A stretch of DNA of 64,000 nucleotides, taken from positions 1-64,000 of the forward strand of contig NZ_CADIKK010000020.1 of NCBI RefSeq assembly GCF_902859915.1. Direction: 5' to 3'. The notes beneath the pieces were generated by a model. The model saw only the letters and a program-made list of their open reading frames with translations. It made no database searches and was not told the origin of the DNA. The position numbers were made by a program, and so were the translations under genes. This document shows, piece after piece, positions 24,553 through 33,777 of the stretch. Source of the stretch: Paraburkholderia ultramafica. Lineage in GTDB: Bacteria; Pseudomonadota; Gammaproteobacteria; Burkholderiales; Burkholderiaceae. The number at the start of each line of letters is the position of its first letter. Positions within the stretch are counted from its first letter, which is position 1.

Positions 24553-25959
24553 ATGGACAATATTCGAATCGAGGCCGACAGCCTCGGGGAAGTCAGTGTT
24601 CCCGCCGACAAGCTTTGGGGCGCACAGACACAGCGCTCGATCGAGCATTTCAGCATCGGCTCCGAGCTGATGCCTCGCGAGATGATTACCGCCTATGCCG
24701 TTCTCAAGAAGGCGGCGGCCAACGCAAACCATGCCGGAAAACGTCTCGACGATCAGGCACACACGCTCATTACCCAGGTCTGTGACGAGATCCTCGCCGG
24801 GCAGCATCACGACATGTTCCCCTTGCACGTCTGGATGACGGGCAGCGGGACGCAGTTCAACATGAACGTCAACGAGGTGATTTCCAATCGTTGCTGCCAG
24901 CTCGCGGGCACGCCGCTCGGGAGCAAGAAGCCGATTCACCCGAACGATCACGTCAACATGTCGCAATCGTCGAACGACTCTTTTCCTGCGGCAATGTACC
25001 TCGCCGCCGCTGTCAACACGATGCAACGCCTGATTCCCGCCGTCCAGGCACTGCATGATGCGATCGCAGCCAAGGCTCGGAAATGGGACGATATCGTCAA
25101 GATCGGCCGCACCCATATGCAGGACGCGACACCGCTCACGCTTGGCCAGGAGTGGTCGGGCTATGCCGGCATGCTCGCAGACAATCTTCAGCGAATCGAC
25201 AGTGCGCTCGACGGAGTGTATTGCCTCGCGTTGGGCGGCACCGCGGTCGGAACCGGGATCAACGCCGCGCCGGGCTTTGCAGACGCAGCCGCAGGAGAAA
25301 TTGCAAAACTGACGGGACTGCCGTTTGTCAGTGCACAGAACAAGTTCACCGTGCAAGGCGCCCACGACGCATTGATCCAACTCTCCGGCACGTTCCGGAC
25401 CCTCGCGGCTTCGCTCTACAAGATCGGCAACGACATTCGCCTGTTGTCATGTGGCCCGCGCGCGGGATTCGCGGAACTGCTGATCCCCGAAAACGAGCCT
25501 GGCTCCTCCATCATGCCGGGCAAAGTCAACCCGACTCAGGTGGAGGCGCTGACGATGCTTGCGGTGCAGGTCATGGCGAATGACGTGGCCGTCGGCTTTG
25601 GCGGCGCAAGCGGATACCTGGAGATGAACGTCTACAAGCCGCTGATGATCCACAACCTGATGCAGTCAATCACGCTGCTCACCGACGGCTGCACGAACTT
25701 CCGGCGCTTCCTGGTCGAGGGCACCCGGCCGAATTTCAAGAAGATTCGCGAGTACGTCGACCGCTCACTCATGCTGGTGACCGCGCTGGTGCCCGTTATC
25801 GGCTACGACAAGGCTTCAGCCATCGCTCACTATGCGGCAGAACATGACCTGACCTTGAAGGCTGCGGCGCTGGAACTGGGTTTCGTCGACGAACAGACGT
25901 TCGACCGCGTCGTCGACCCGGCCAAAATGGTCAGGCCATATGTCGCCACCGCCGACTGA
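24553..25959 (+). CDS. fumC: class II fumarase
   Basis: 468 residues from the ATG at 24553 (AAGGGACAAG upstream); a start six codons earlier is less likely. Motifs: MTGSGTQFNMNVNEV (substrate site), the catalytic block IGRTHMQDATPLTLGQEWSGY and the superfamily signature GSSIMPGKVNPTQ with the mobile catalytic Ser. It hydrates fumarate to malate without an Fe-S cluster. It lies 32 bp after sdhE, so SDH, fumarase and malic enzyme form one transcription unit. Confidence 0.94.
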   Translation: MDNIRIEADSLGEVSVPADKLWGAQTQRSIEHFSIGSELMPREMITAYAVLKKAAANANHAGKRLDDQAHTLITQVCDEILAGQHHDMFPLHVWMTGSGTQFNMNVNEVISNRCCQLAGTPLGSKKPIHPNDHVNMSQSSNDSFPAAMYLAAAVNTMQRLIPAVQALHDAIAAKARKWDDIVKIGRTHMQDATPLTLGQEWSGYAGMLADNLQRIDSALDGVYCLALGGTAVGTGINAAPGFADAAAGEIAKLTGLPFVSAQNKFTVQGAHDALIQLSGTFRTLAASLYKIGNDIRLLSCGPRAGFAELLIPENEPGSSIMPGKVNPTQVEALTMLAVQVMANDVAVGFGGASGYLEMNVYKPLMIHNLMQSITLLTDGCTNFRRFLVEGTRPNFKKIREYVDRSLMLVTALVPVIGYDKASAIAHYAAEHDLTLKAAALELGFVDEQTFDRVVDPAKMVRPYVATAD

Positions 25960-26036
25960 GACGTGAGGTTCGAGCAGAGTCACTCGCCCACGTCTTCCAC
26001 TTTGGACTGCGAATTATAAATGTGGAGAACATACAC

Positions 26037-27395
26037 ATGCACCGTTTCATCGTCGTAGGTGGAGGCGCAGGCGGGCTGGAGCTCGTGACGCGCCTCGGTG
26101 ATCGCTATGGCAAGCGTAGGCGGAACAGGCAGCCGCGCGCGATCGTGACGCTCGTCGACCGTCACTCCACCCATGTCTGGAAGCCGCTACTGCATGAAGT
26201 CGCTGCCGGCAGCATGGATCCTTCTACGCAGGAACTTGCGTACGCGGCGCAAGCGTTCTGGCACAACTTCGAATTTCAGCAGGGTGAGCTCGTCGGTCTC
26301 GATCGTTTCGCGAAACGCATCACGCTAGCGCCCTTGCTGGATGAAGATGGCGTCGAGCTGCTGCCGAAGCGCGAGCTCGAGTACGACACCCTCGTGATTG
26401 CGATCGGCAGCACCACGCATTTTTTCGGCGTACAAGGCGCACAGGAGCATTCGTTCCCACTCGATTCAGTCTGGGACGCTGAGCGTTTACGCAAACGTCT
26501 CATTGCCGCCTGCATTCGCGCCGAACGTGAGGAGCAAGCGCCTCTCGCGCGCGGCGCGGTTGCGTCGGCGCCTGACGAACCGCGCATCCAGGTGGCCATC
26601 GTCGGCGCTGGCGCAACGGGCGTCGAGCTCTCCGCAGAGCTGCGCAACACGGCACAGGTGCTCTCAGCGTACGGTCTGCACAAGCTCGATCCGACTCGCG
26701 ATATTGGCATCGTGGTCATCGAGGCAGGGCCGCGGATTCTGCCTGCATTGACCGAGCGTGTGGCGAACGCAACGACAGAATTACTCGAAAAACTCGGTGT
26801 GAGACTCATGACGGGCGAAAGAGTGGCCGAGGTCGCGCCGCGCTTCGTGCTTACCGCGAGCGGAAAATCCGTACGCGCCGATCTGACTGTCTGGGCGGCG
26901 GGCATCAAGGCACCGGCCGTGCTCGGGAAGCTCGGAGGGTTGCCGGTCACGAACCTCGGCCAGCTTGCCGTGCGCCGCACGCTGCAGACGCAAACCGATG
27001 ACAGCATCTTTGCACTTGGCGATTGTGCGGCTTGCCCATGGCCAGCTAGCGACGGTGAGGTCCGCAAGGTGCCGCCGCGCGCCCAGGCCGCGCACCAGCA
27101 AGCGAGCTTTCTGCTGCATGCGTTTGGCAATCGGCTAAAGGGCCGACAGTTGCCCGAGTTTACCTATCGCGATCTGGGTTCGCTCGTTTCACTAGGCCAC
27201 TTCAGCGCGGTCGGCAATCTGATGGGCGGGCTCGCCGGCGGCAACATGCACGTCGAGGGGTTGTTCGCGCGTCTCATGTATGCGTCCCTCTACAGGCTGC
27301 ATATCGCCGCGTTGCGCGGCTATCCACGCATGATGCTCGATACCGTGGCCCACTGGCTGCGCCGCACCACACTTCCGGACATCAAGCTTCACTAG
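26037..27395 (+). CDS. ndh: type II NADH:quinone dehydrogenase (NDH-2)
   Basis: 452 residues. FAD Rossmann motif VVGGGAGGLELVTRLG at the N-terminus, NADH Rossmann motif VAIVGAGATGVELSAEL in the middle, quinone-site block VPPRAQAAHQQASFL and a C-terminal amphipathic membrane region. The ATG at 26037 has GGAG 9 bp upstream; a GTG 15 bp earlier is less good. It reoxidises NADH without pumping protons, suited to draining NADH from malic enzyme. It lies 77 bp after fumC. Confidence 0.92.
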   Translation: MHRFIVVGGGAGGLELVTRLGDRYGKRRRNRQPRAIVTLVDRHSTHVWKPLLHEVAAGSMDPSTQELAYAAQAFWHNFEFQQGELVGLDRFAKRITLAPLLDEDGVELLPKRELEYDTLVIAIGSTTHFFGVQGAQEHSFPLDSVWDAERLRKRLIAACIRAEREEQAPLARGAVASAPDEPRIQVAIVGAGATGVELSAELRNTAQVLSAYGLHKLDPTRDIGIVVIEAGPRILPALTERVANATTELLEKLGVRLMTGERVAEVAPRFVLTASGKSVRADLTVWAAGIKAPAVLGKLGGLPVTNLGQLAVRRTLQTQTDDSIFALGDCAACPWPASDGEVRKVPPRAQAAHQQASFLLHAFGNRLKGRQLPEFTYRDLGSLVSLGHFSAVGNLMGGLAGGNMHVEGLFARLMYASLYRLHIAALRGYPRMMLDTVAHWLRRTTLPDIKLH

Positions 27396-27451
27396 GACAG
27401 GCGCGGGCAAGTATTCGATCGAACACGCGTAAAGGTACGGGACGACTTCAA

Positions 27452-28450
27452 ATGTTGGATAAGCTAGTAAACGTCCGGTTGCTGTCGTACGGCGCCGTGC
27501 TACTCGCGCCGGTTTTCCTGGCTGGCCTCGTTACGGGAAACCCTCTGTGGCTCCGGGCCGAGATCGTCACTGTTTCCGCCTTCATTGCGGCAGAGCGCTC
27601 ACGCCTCGCGCCGCTTGGCGTGCTGGTACACGTGGTCGCAATATGCGTCGGATTTATCGCCATGACTTTGGCACTCGGCACACCGGAATGGTTCGTCGTC
27701 GCTTGCATGTTGCTCGCCGCCACCTGCGTGAGTATCACCGCCGCGGGCGCCCAGATGCGCTGGACAGGCGCATTCACCTGCATCCCCGTTCTCTACGTTG
27801 CGTGTGCAACTGCACACGATGCCAACGGGCGCGGGATGATGCAGCTCTGTACCGAGACCTGCCCTTACCTGTTTTGCGCGGCGCTTCCTGTCATATTCGC
27901 TTCTATCGTTTCGTATCGCGCGAAGCAACGCGCAGCAAAGTCAAACGTCCGAGCCTGGCTCGTTCTGCGACAAGTCAGCGAAACACCGGCGCCCAACTAT
28001 CTGGAGGGGATGATCGCGGCCGCCTTCGCCGTAGGCGTGGCCGCGTGGCTCGCCGAGTGGCATCGCGTTCCGTATCCGCAGTGGCTGATCTGGTCGGCTG
28101 CCAGCGTAGTCACCGGCGACATCGCGAGTGCGCGAGCAAAATGGAAGGACAGGATAGTAGGGGCGATAGTCGGCGTATCCGCAGGCATGCTCTTTGGCAT
28201 TTTCATGCCACACGCTCCCCTGCTCTTTTCGATCTTGACGGCCCTCGTTGCGTTGACGCTCGTCGCATTCAATCAGTATGTCGTTGCATTCGGCACACGG
28301 TGCGCGCTCCATGCGGTCGCGATCATCGTTGCCGGACATTCTATTTTCTCCGCCGACGCCCGCATGATAAACGTCGTTCTGGGTAGCACAATCGGCATCG
28401 TCTTTGTATTGGGAACGCATTTCATCGGAAGGTCGATCAAGAGGCACTAA
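27452..28450 (+). CDS. FUSC-like integral membrane protein, short form
   Basis: 332 residues in two halves. Each half has about five hydrophobic helices (LLSYGAVLLAPVFLAGLVT..., and WLIWSAASVVTGDIASARAKWKDRIVGAIVGVSAGM). The second half resembles the C-terminal membrane block of FUSC/aromatic-acid exporters (repeats of Arg-x-x-Gly-Ala-x-x-Gly). It lacks the long soluble domain of full FUSC pumps. Probable small-molecule exporter; substrate unknown. Same strand as ndh, 56 bp downstream. Confidence 0.65.
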   Translation: MLDKLVNVRLLSYGAVLLAPVFLAGLVTGNPLWLRAEIVTVSAFIAAERSRLAPLGVLVHVVAICVGFIAMTLALGTPEWFVVACMLLAATCVSITAAGAQMRWTGAFTCIPVLYVACATAHDANGRGMMQLCTETCPYLFCAALPVIFASIVSYRAKQRAAKSNVRAWLVLRQVSETPAPNYLEGMIAAAFAVGVAAWLAEWHRVPYPQWLIWSAASVVTGDIASARAKWKDRIVGAIVGVSAGMLFGIFMPHAPLLFSILTALVALTLVAFNQYVVAFGTRCALHAVAIIVAGHSIFSADARMINVVLGSTIGIVFVLGTHFIGRSIKRH

Positions 28451-28630
28451 TATCCGGCAGCGCAGCGGCGGCGTCTTCACAATGTACCGAAGACAGGTCG
28501 TGTGCGAATTGGCGCAACCAGGCCCTGCCGGGCGCGGATCCTGTTTCATTTGCAATTCGCTTGGGCGGACGATGAAACATCGCTGGGTTCTTTTTTGAAA
28601 GTGCAGACGCTGACGCATAGGAGTTTCGAC

Positions 28631-28882
28631 ATGCTGGGAAACGCGAAGTTGATCGACCGGCAGACTGCGTCGACAGCCACGATAGCATGGCGCGACCCAA
28701 CACGCGGCTGTTTCGGTGATCAGACATGGCGCAAGGCGCGCGCTGGCGCACCGGGTTTCGCGATGAGCGGGCGCGCGATTCGTCCCGGCGACGCGGTGTA
28801 CAAGCCGAATCCACGGCCCGTTCCCGTCAACGCGGACGCGATGATCCTGGTTTGCGCCCTCATGGATGCGGCATTGCTCTGA
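28631..28882 (+). CDS. DUF3331-family small protein
   Basis: 83 residues from an ATG with AGGAG 7 bp upstream. The pattern IDRQTASTATIAWRDPTRG, then YGDQTWR-like FGDQTWRKARA and SGRAIRPGDAVYKP, matches DUF3331, a family largely confined to Burkholderiaceae with no known role. It supports the taxonomic reading of the window. Confidence 0.75.
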   Translation: MLGNAKLIDRQTASTATIAWRDPTRGCFGDQTWRKARAGAPGFAMSGRAIRPGDAVYKPNPRPVPVNADAMILVCALMDAALL

Positions 28883-29173
28883 GTGAATACAATGGTGCGG
28901 TAGCTGTCATTGTGAAGCGGGTCGCGCTGTGTACTCCACACAGTCCAGTGCCGCCAATGAACGGAGGTGACGATCTGCGAGCGTCCACTCAAGTCGCCTG
29001 AGTCAGATTCCGCCGATAAAGCGCGCGGAAATAAAATCCCTGGCCACAACGGCGCCATGCCTGATCTTTTCGTAGGTCGAATATATGGACTCCGGCATCT
29101 TCGGCGTAGTTACGCTCGCAAGTATCCGCGCGACATGCCCCACCGTGCTCACGGTCAAGCGCCGGTGGCGCTT

Positions 29174-30415
29174 CTATTTGTCTGCGTAGATATATCGCCG
29201 CGACCACGGCAAGGTTTTCGCGCTGCGGCCCGCCTTGCGGCACACCACCTGATAGATCGACACGTTGTCGTTCTCGAACGCGTACGCGCAGCCCGCGAGG
29301 TACACACGCCAGATGCGGAATTTCTCGTTGTCGACGAGCTTCTTTGCTTGTTCGGCTCGCGCCTCGAAGTTCTCGGCCCAGATGTCGAGCGTCTGCGCGT
29401 AGTGACGGCGCATGCTTTCGACGTCGACAGCTTCGAGCCCGCCGCGCTGCATCGATTCGAGCGCAAGGCTGATGTGCGGCAGCTCGCCGTCGGGGAACAC
29501 ATATCTGTCGATGAACTCGCCGCCGCCGAGCGCCGTTTCGCCGCTGTCGTAATCGGTCGACGTGATGCCGTGATTCATGGCGATGCCGTCGTCGGTGAGC
29601 AGGTCGCGGATCTTCTCGAAGTAGCCCGGCAGATTCTTGCGGCCCACGTGCTCGAACATGCCGACACTCGTGATGCGGTCGAACTGCCCCTGGACGTCGC
29701 GGTAATCCTGCAGCCGGATTTCGATCTGGCCTTCGAGCCCGGCTGCTTTCACGCGCTGCGTCGCGAGGTCGAACTGGTTCTGCGACAGCGTCACGCCGAC
29801 GCACTTCGCGCCGAACTTCTGCGCCGCGCGCAGCACGAGCGCGCCCCAGCCGCAGCCGATATCGAGCAGGCGCTGGCCCGGCTGCACCTGGATCTTCGTC
29901 AGGATGTGGTCGATCTTCTTGATCTGCGCGGTGGCGAGGTCTTCGTCGCCGTTCTCGAAATACGCGCACGAGTACACCATGTTCTCGTCGAGCCACAGCT
30001 TGTAGAACTCATTCGAGACGTCGTAGTGATACTGGATCGCCTTCTTGTCCGACGTTTTCGTGTGATTGAAATAGCGTCGCACGCGCGCGAGCTTGCTGGC
30101 ACTGGTGACCGTGCTGCGCGCAAGCGAATAGCCGATGTTGATGATGTCCGACAGCTTGCCTTCGATGTCGATCTTGCCCTTCACATACGCCTCGCCAAGA
30201 TTGTCCAGGCTTGGTTCGAGCAATAGCGGCAGCGCGGACGCGCTATTCACTTTCAGTGTGACCTGCGGCGCGGCGAACGTGCCGAAGTCATGTTGCTGGC
30301 CATCCCATAGCACCAGGCGCGCCGGGATATTGGCCTTCGTCTTTACTTCGTCTACCCACTGCGCCAGCTTCTTCTCCCAAAACATTCGCATACCTCGCAA
30401 AAAATCGGTTTCCAT
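29174..30415 (-). CDS. cfa: cyclopropane-fatty-acyl-phospholipid synthase
   Basis: 413 residues. The N-terminal lipid-binding domain is followed by a SAM methyltransferase core with LLDIGCGWGALVLRAA (motif I), the QYHYDVSNEFYKLWLDENMVYSC block, and the active-site region SVGMFEHVGRKN and GAC/AGCAYAFE near the end. It transfers a methylene from SAM across cis double bonds of membrane lipids, a typical stationary-phase, acid or solvent adaptation. The ATG at 30415 has GAGGTG upstream. Confidence 0.93.
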   Translation of the reverse strand: METDFLRGMRMFWEKKLAQWVDEVKTKANIPARLVLWDGQQHDFGTFAAPQVTLKVNSASALPLLLEPSLDNLGEAYVKGKIDIEGKLSDIINIGYSLARSTVTSASKLARVRRYFNHTKTSDKKAIQYHYDVSNEFYKLWLDENMVYSCAYFENGDEDLATAQIKKIDHILTKIQVQPGQRLLDIGCGWGALVLRAAQKFGAKCVGVTLSQNQFDLATQRVKAAGLEGQIEIRLQDYRDVQGQFDRITSVGMFEHVGRKNLPGYFEKIRDLLTDDGIAMNHGITSTDYDSGETALGGGEFIDRYVFPDGELPHISLALESMQRGGLEAVDVESMRRHYAQTLDIWAENFEARAEQAKKLVDNEKFRIWRVYLAGCAYAFENDNVSIYQVVCRKAGRSAKTLPWSRRYIYADK

Positions 30416-30458
30416 TCACCTCACCGGCCCTGGTCACACAAGAGCCGGTCGGCCCGTT

Positions 30459-31769
30459 TCAACAATGTTGTGATCTGCGATGCGCCAGTACGCCCGCGAC
30501 CGCGGAGAAACTTCCAAAGACGAGAATTCGATCGTTTTCGGACGCTCGCTTCAACGCGTCCTGAAAGGCTTCGGCCGGCGTCTCGAACCGACTGACACTG
30601 CTGTCGGGGCTGTCGTTGATGCCGGCGGCGCGCAGCACCGATTCGAGCTCAGCGGCCGACGCCGCGCGCGGCGTCGGCAGGTTCGTCACGTTCCAATGGT
30701 CGATTTCGCCCTTCACCCGCTTGACGATGCCTTCGATGTCCTTTTCGTTCATCACACCGAAAACCGCGTAGGTGTACGGGAAATAGCCCATGTTTCCGAC
30801 GTTCTGTGCCAGGACAGCAGAGGCGTGCGGGTTGTGCGCAACGTCGAGAATGATCTGTGGCTTGCCCGGCAGCACCTGAAACCGGCCTGCCAACTCCACG
30901 TTCGCGAGGCCCAGCCGGATGTCCTGTGCCGATACCGGAATGCGCTCGCGCAACGCTTCGAGTGCGGCCAGCGCCGCCGAGGTGTTGATCAGCTGGTTGG
31001 CGCCGCGCAGCGCGGGATAGGCGAGCGCCGCGCGCCGCTGCGCCCGTCCAACGTAGCTCCACTGCTGGCGTTCGTTACCCGCCTGCGCTGCGTACCGGAA
31101 ATCACGGCCGACGAGCCAAAGGTCCGCGCCGATAGCCTGAGCGTGGTCGATCAGGCTCTGTGGCGGCGCCGGGTCGCCGCATATGGCCGGCTTGCCCGCG
31201 CGAAAAATGCCGGCCTTCTCGAAGCCAATCTTTTCGCGTGTATCGCCGAGGCAGTCGGCATGGTCTATGTCGACGCTCGTCACGATCGCGCAATCGGTAT
31301 CGACGACATTGACCGCGTCCAGGCGGCCGCCCACGCCCGCCTCGAGGATCACGGCATCCAACCCGCGCAACGCGAAGAGTCGCAGGATCGCCAGCGTCGC
31401 AAACTCGAAACTTGTCAGCGCGACAGGTTGCTTCAGGCTCGCGCGCGCTGTTTCGACCGCTTCAAACTGCTCGAGCAGGTCAATATCGGTTGCGTCAGCG
31501 CCGTTGATGCGCGCCCGCTCGTTGAACGCCAGCAGATGTGGCGACGTATAGCAGCCTACGCGATATCCTGCGCAGAGCAGGATCGTTTCGAGAATCGCGC
31601 AGGTGGAGCCTTTGCCGTTCGTGCCGCTGACTGTAATCACCGGGCAATCGAACGAGAAGCCAAGCGCGTTCTTCACTTGGCCGACGCGGGTCAAATCCAT
31701 GTCGGGGCCGTCCGGCTCCGCCGTTTCGAGGTGCGCGAGCCATGCCTCAAGGGTAAGGAAAGTGGTCAT
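30459..31769 (-). CDS. folC: folylpolyglutamate/dihydrofolate synthase-type ligase
   Basis: About 436 residues. Mur-ligase-like ATP site TVSGTNGKGSTCAILETIL, SPHLLAFNERARING, a conserved EAGVGGRLDAVN, DIDHADCLGDTREKIGFEKAGIF, and in the C-domain LDVAHNPHASAVLA. These are all hallmarks of FolC. I take ATG 31769, ten codons into a TTG-started frame. FolC is normally near accD in this group, so this may be an extra copy. It lies upstream of cfa in the same direction. Confidence 0.9.
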   Translation of the reverse strand: MTTFLTLEAWLAHLETAEPDGPDMDLTRVGQVKNALGFSFDCPVITVSGTNGKGSTCAILETILLCAGYRVGCYTSPHLLAFNERARINGADATDIDLLEQFEAVETARASLKQPVALTSFEFATLAILRLFALRGLDAVILEAGVGGRLDAVNVVDTDCAIVTSVDIDHADCLGDTREKIGFEKAGIFRAGKPAICGDPAPPQSLIDHAQAIGADLWLVGRDFRYAAQAGNERQQWSYVGRAQRRAALAYPALRGANQLINTSAALAALEALRERIPVSAQDIRLGLANVELAGRFQVLPGKPQIILDVAHNPHASAVLAQNVGNMGYFPYTYAVFGVMNEKDIEGIVKRVKGEIDHWNVTNLPTPRAASAAELESVLRAAGINDSPDSSVSRFETPAEAFQDALKRASENDRILVFGSFSAVAGVLAHRRSQHC

Positions 31770-31877
31770 TGGTTCGATGATCTGGATAACGGGCGCCAAG
31801 TCAAAACGCTGCGAGGCACCTGTTCGCTTTTAGAACGAAGCCGGGAGCAGTATCCGGCGGCGCAAGTCGCAGTCCGC

Positions 31878-32333
31878 TCATGACTGCAGAGTCCCCACGA
31901 TTTTCACTTCGAACGCCAACGCCTTGCCGGCGAGCGGGTGATTGAAATCGAACCACGCGGATGTCTCATCGACTTCCTTCAGCACGCCTGCATAGCGCCC
32001 GCCACCCGGTGCGTTGAATTCGATGAGATCGCCCGGCGAAAACTGCTCGCCAATCATGCTGTTCTCACGCAGCGTCGCAAGCGATACGCGCTGGATCAGA
32101 TCCGGATTACGCGGGCCGAATGCCTGCTCCGGTGTTAGCTGAAACGTCGAATGGTGGCCGACCTTCAATCCCAGCAAAACATTTTCCAGCGGCGGCGCCA
32201 ATTGACCAGCACCGAGCAGCAGCGTGGCCGGCTGATCGGCAAAGGTGTTCATGACTTCAGCGCCATCGGCAAGCGAAAGCCGGTAGTGAAGCGTGACGTG
32301 TGAACCAGGTGTCACTTCGGAGATATTGAACAT
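31878..32333 (-). CDS. fkpB: FKBP-type peptidyl-prolyl isomerase (SlpA/FkpB-like)
   Basis: 151 residues with the split FKBP fold typical of SlpA: VTLHYRLSLADGAEVMNTF, LLGAGQLAPPLENVLLGLKVG, an inserted IF-domain (PEQAFGPRNPDLIQRV), and FDFNHPLAGKALAFEVKIV. It catalyses prolyl isomerisation and acts as a small cytosolic chaperone. Nothing in its neighbours suggests a partner. Confidence 0.9.
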   Translation of the reverse strand: MFNISEVTPGSHVTLHYRLSLADGAEVMNTFADQPATLLLGAGQLAPPLENVLLGLKVGHHSTFQLTPEQAFGPRNPDLIQRVSLATLRENSMIGEQFSPGDLIEFNAPGGGRYAGVLKEVDETSAWFDFNHPLAGKALAFEVKIVGTLQS

Positions 32334-32388
32334 GCTCGTGAGCCAGGTTGTAATCGTTCAGTTGAAAAAACGTGTCGGCAGATGATCG

Positions 32389-32454
32389 TCAGTGCTTGAC
32401 AGCAACGACCTTGCCGCGAAACAGGTAATACTGGTAAAGGTTGTGCGCGATCAT
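32389..32454 (-). pseudogene. cydB: C-terminal tail of cytochrome bd subunit II
   Basis: The minus strand reads MIAHNLYQYYLFRGKVVAVKH and stops. The YQYYLFRGKV pattern is the conserved cytoplasmic end of CydB-type subunits. The rest of the gene is missing; cydA pieces lie immediately upstream in mixed orientation. Confidence 0.7.
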
Positions 32455-32571
32455 GCCTCTTGATCTATGAAACGGAAATGAGTGTGTGCGGTTGGTAGTC
32501 GATCGCGTGCAAAGCCGCGCGCTTCGTAGACGCGTCCGCCGGCGTCAGCGTCAGGTCCGGACCGCCCCTTG

Positions 32572-32797
32572 CTGGTGTCGTTCTTTCACTTCGCGCGCCG
32601 CTGGCTTCGATGCACTACTCGCGCAACGCAAGCTGCTTCTTGCGTGGATTCTCGCAATTCCGTTGCCTTAAGTCGCGGTGGAATGCGGCTGGATTGTGCG
32701 CGAGGTGGGGCGCCAGCCGTGGGTCGTGTATGGGCTCCTGCGTACGGAGCACGCCGCGTCAGCGATCCCTCCGGCGGCGCTGACGGGCAGCATGGCG
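32572..32797 (+). pseudogene. cydA: cytochrome bd subunit I, inverted internal fragments
   Basis: A plus-strand frame reads LLAQRKLLLAWILAIPLP, stop, then VAVECGWIVREVGRQPWVVYG and LLRTEHAASAIPPAA. This is clearly homologous to the C-terminal third of the cydA product at 41976-43415. A TAA at 32669-32671 replaces the expected Tyr codon. A short piece before it (VSFFHFARRWLR, 32572-32607) corresponds to the last helix, so pieces are also out of order. Frame and order show a dead gene. Confidence 0.8.
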
Positions 32798-32799
32798 AA

Positions 32800-32961
32800 G
32801 CGCGCATGCTGGTACCAGACTATCGCGCCAGGTCTCACCCACAGCATCTCCACGATGAGGAGAAAGGCGGACAGGCTGATCGTCAGGATAGGCCAGAGAA
32901 TGTGGAAGATTGCGGTCATCGCAAACTGGCCGCGCGCGAGATTCAGAGTTTCGACATGCAT
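32800..32961 (-). pseudogene. cydA: cytochrome bd subunit I, N-terminal fragment
   Basis: The ATG at 32961 opens MHVETLNLARGQFAMTAIFH, then LWPILTISLSAFLLIVEMLW and a segment ending near HARF. This is the first helix of CydA with the heme-ligand His. At about 32800 it switches into the inverted fragment on the other strand. The gene once ran leftward toward the cydB tail. Operator copy C lies about 135 bp upstream. Confidence 0.8.
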
Positions 32962-33094
32962 TTTGATCACCAGGCAGGTTGGCGTTGAGCGCGCCGAAGC
33001 GGCACGCCAATCAGAAATTAGTCGTGGAAGTCGCAGAGCCGGGACGATTGCCGCTCAGACCATTGAGACCAGTATGTGTCGTTGCGCCTCCCGT

Positions 33095-33140
33095 TCCAAT
33101 ATATCGGCGGTGACCATTTCGATATCTTTCGGTGAATAAC
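33095..33140 (-). promoter_or_regulatory. repeated LysR-box segment, copy C
   Basis: On the minus strand the segment opens GTTATTCACCGAAAGATATC and closes with CCGATATATTGGA, matching copies A and B at both ends. It points toward the cydA N-terminal fragment, as A and B point toward their genes. Sequence following it (CGACACATACT) also resembles that after copy B. Confidence 0.65.
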
Positions 33141-33439
33141 GGTGTCGGTTGGCGCAATTGCCTGGTGGGATGTGCGACGGCCCGGGGCTATCGGTCAACG
33201 AAAGCGTGGCTAACACCATCGTGCAATTGTGCCGTGCGCCGCGTTCAGCTTAACCTTGGATCCTGTAAGGCAGATTCTCGGGATTCTGTGGCAGATGTGT
33301 GCAAACCCTCGTTATCCCGATTGCAGGGTGCTATGTGTGCTCTCCACCGAAGTTCGTGGAGTAAACGCGCTCTTCCCGATCGCTTCAAGAAAATTGTGAT
33401 CAATGGTGGGGCGCCGCGTCTACCTCGGGTGCAGTTTGA
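33141..33439. other. no recognised gene
   Basis: About 300 bases with only short frames. It joins the cyd remnants to the DoxX tail and may contain a rearrangement junction; no repeat end or promoter could be assigned. Confidence 0.4.
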
Positions 33440-33754
33440 AGACTCGAGAGGCTGGGTTTCGGACATTTCGGGTTGCATCCGGGATGGCTGTGGGCAGCGC
33501 TCGCGATCGTCGTCGAGCTTGGCGGCTCGGCCTGCGTGATCGCCAGCCGCTTCGTGTGGCTGGGCGCGGGCGCACTGGGCGCATTGACGGCTGTCGCAAT
33601 GTTCGTTGCGAACGACTTCTGGAACCTGACGGGCGACGCGCACTTTTTCGCGTTGAACGCCTTCTTCGAGCATCTCGGGCTCATCGCTGCGCTCGTGATG
33701 GCGACATGCGTTGCCGGCATCAAGCATTCTTCCGGTCATGCCGGTTTTCAGTAA
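33440..33754 (+). pseudogene. DoxX-family protein, C-terminal part
   Basis: The frame reads GHFGLHPGWLWAALAIVVEL, GGSACVIASR and then two more hydrophobic helices, the second half of a DoxX protein; FWNLTGD and HLGLIAAL are typical. The first 40-50 residues are absent and no start fits. The corresponding N-terminal stub follows the amidohydrolase at 12602. Confidence 0.7.
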
Positions 33755-33777
33755 ATCCTCAAAGGAAGTTCAGTACC

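Noticed and set aside
28967..30226. 419-codon frame antisense to cfa
   Set aside because: Shadow; the minus-strand protein is a clear cyclopropane synthase.
30480..31883. 467-codon frame antisense to folC
   Set aside because: Shadow of the folC gene, Arg-rich, no domain.
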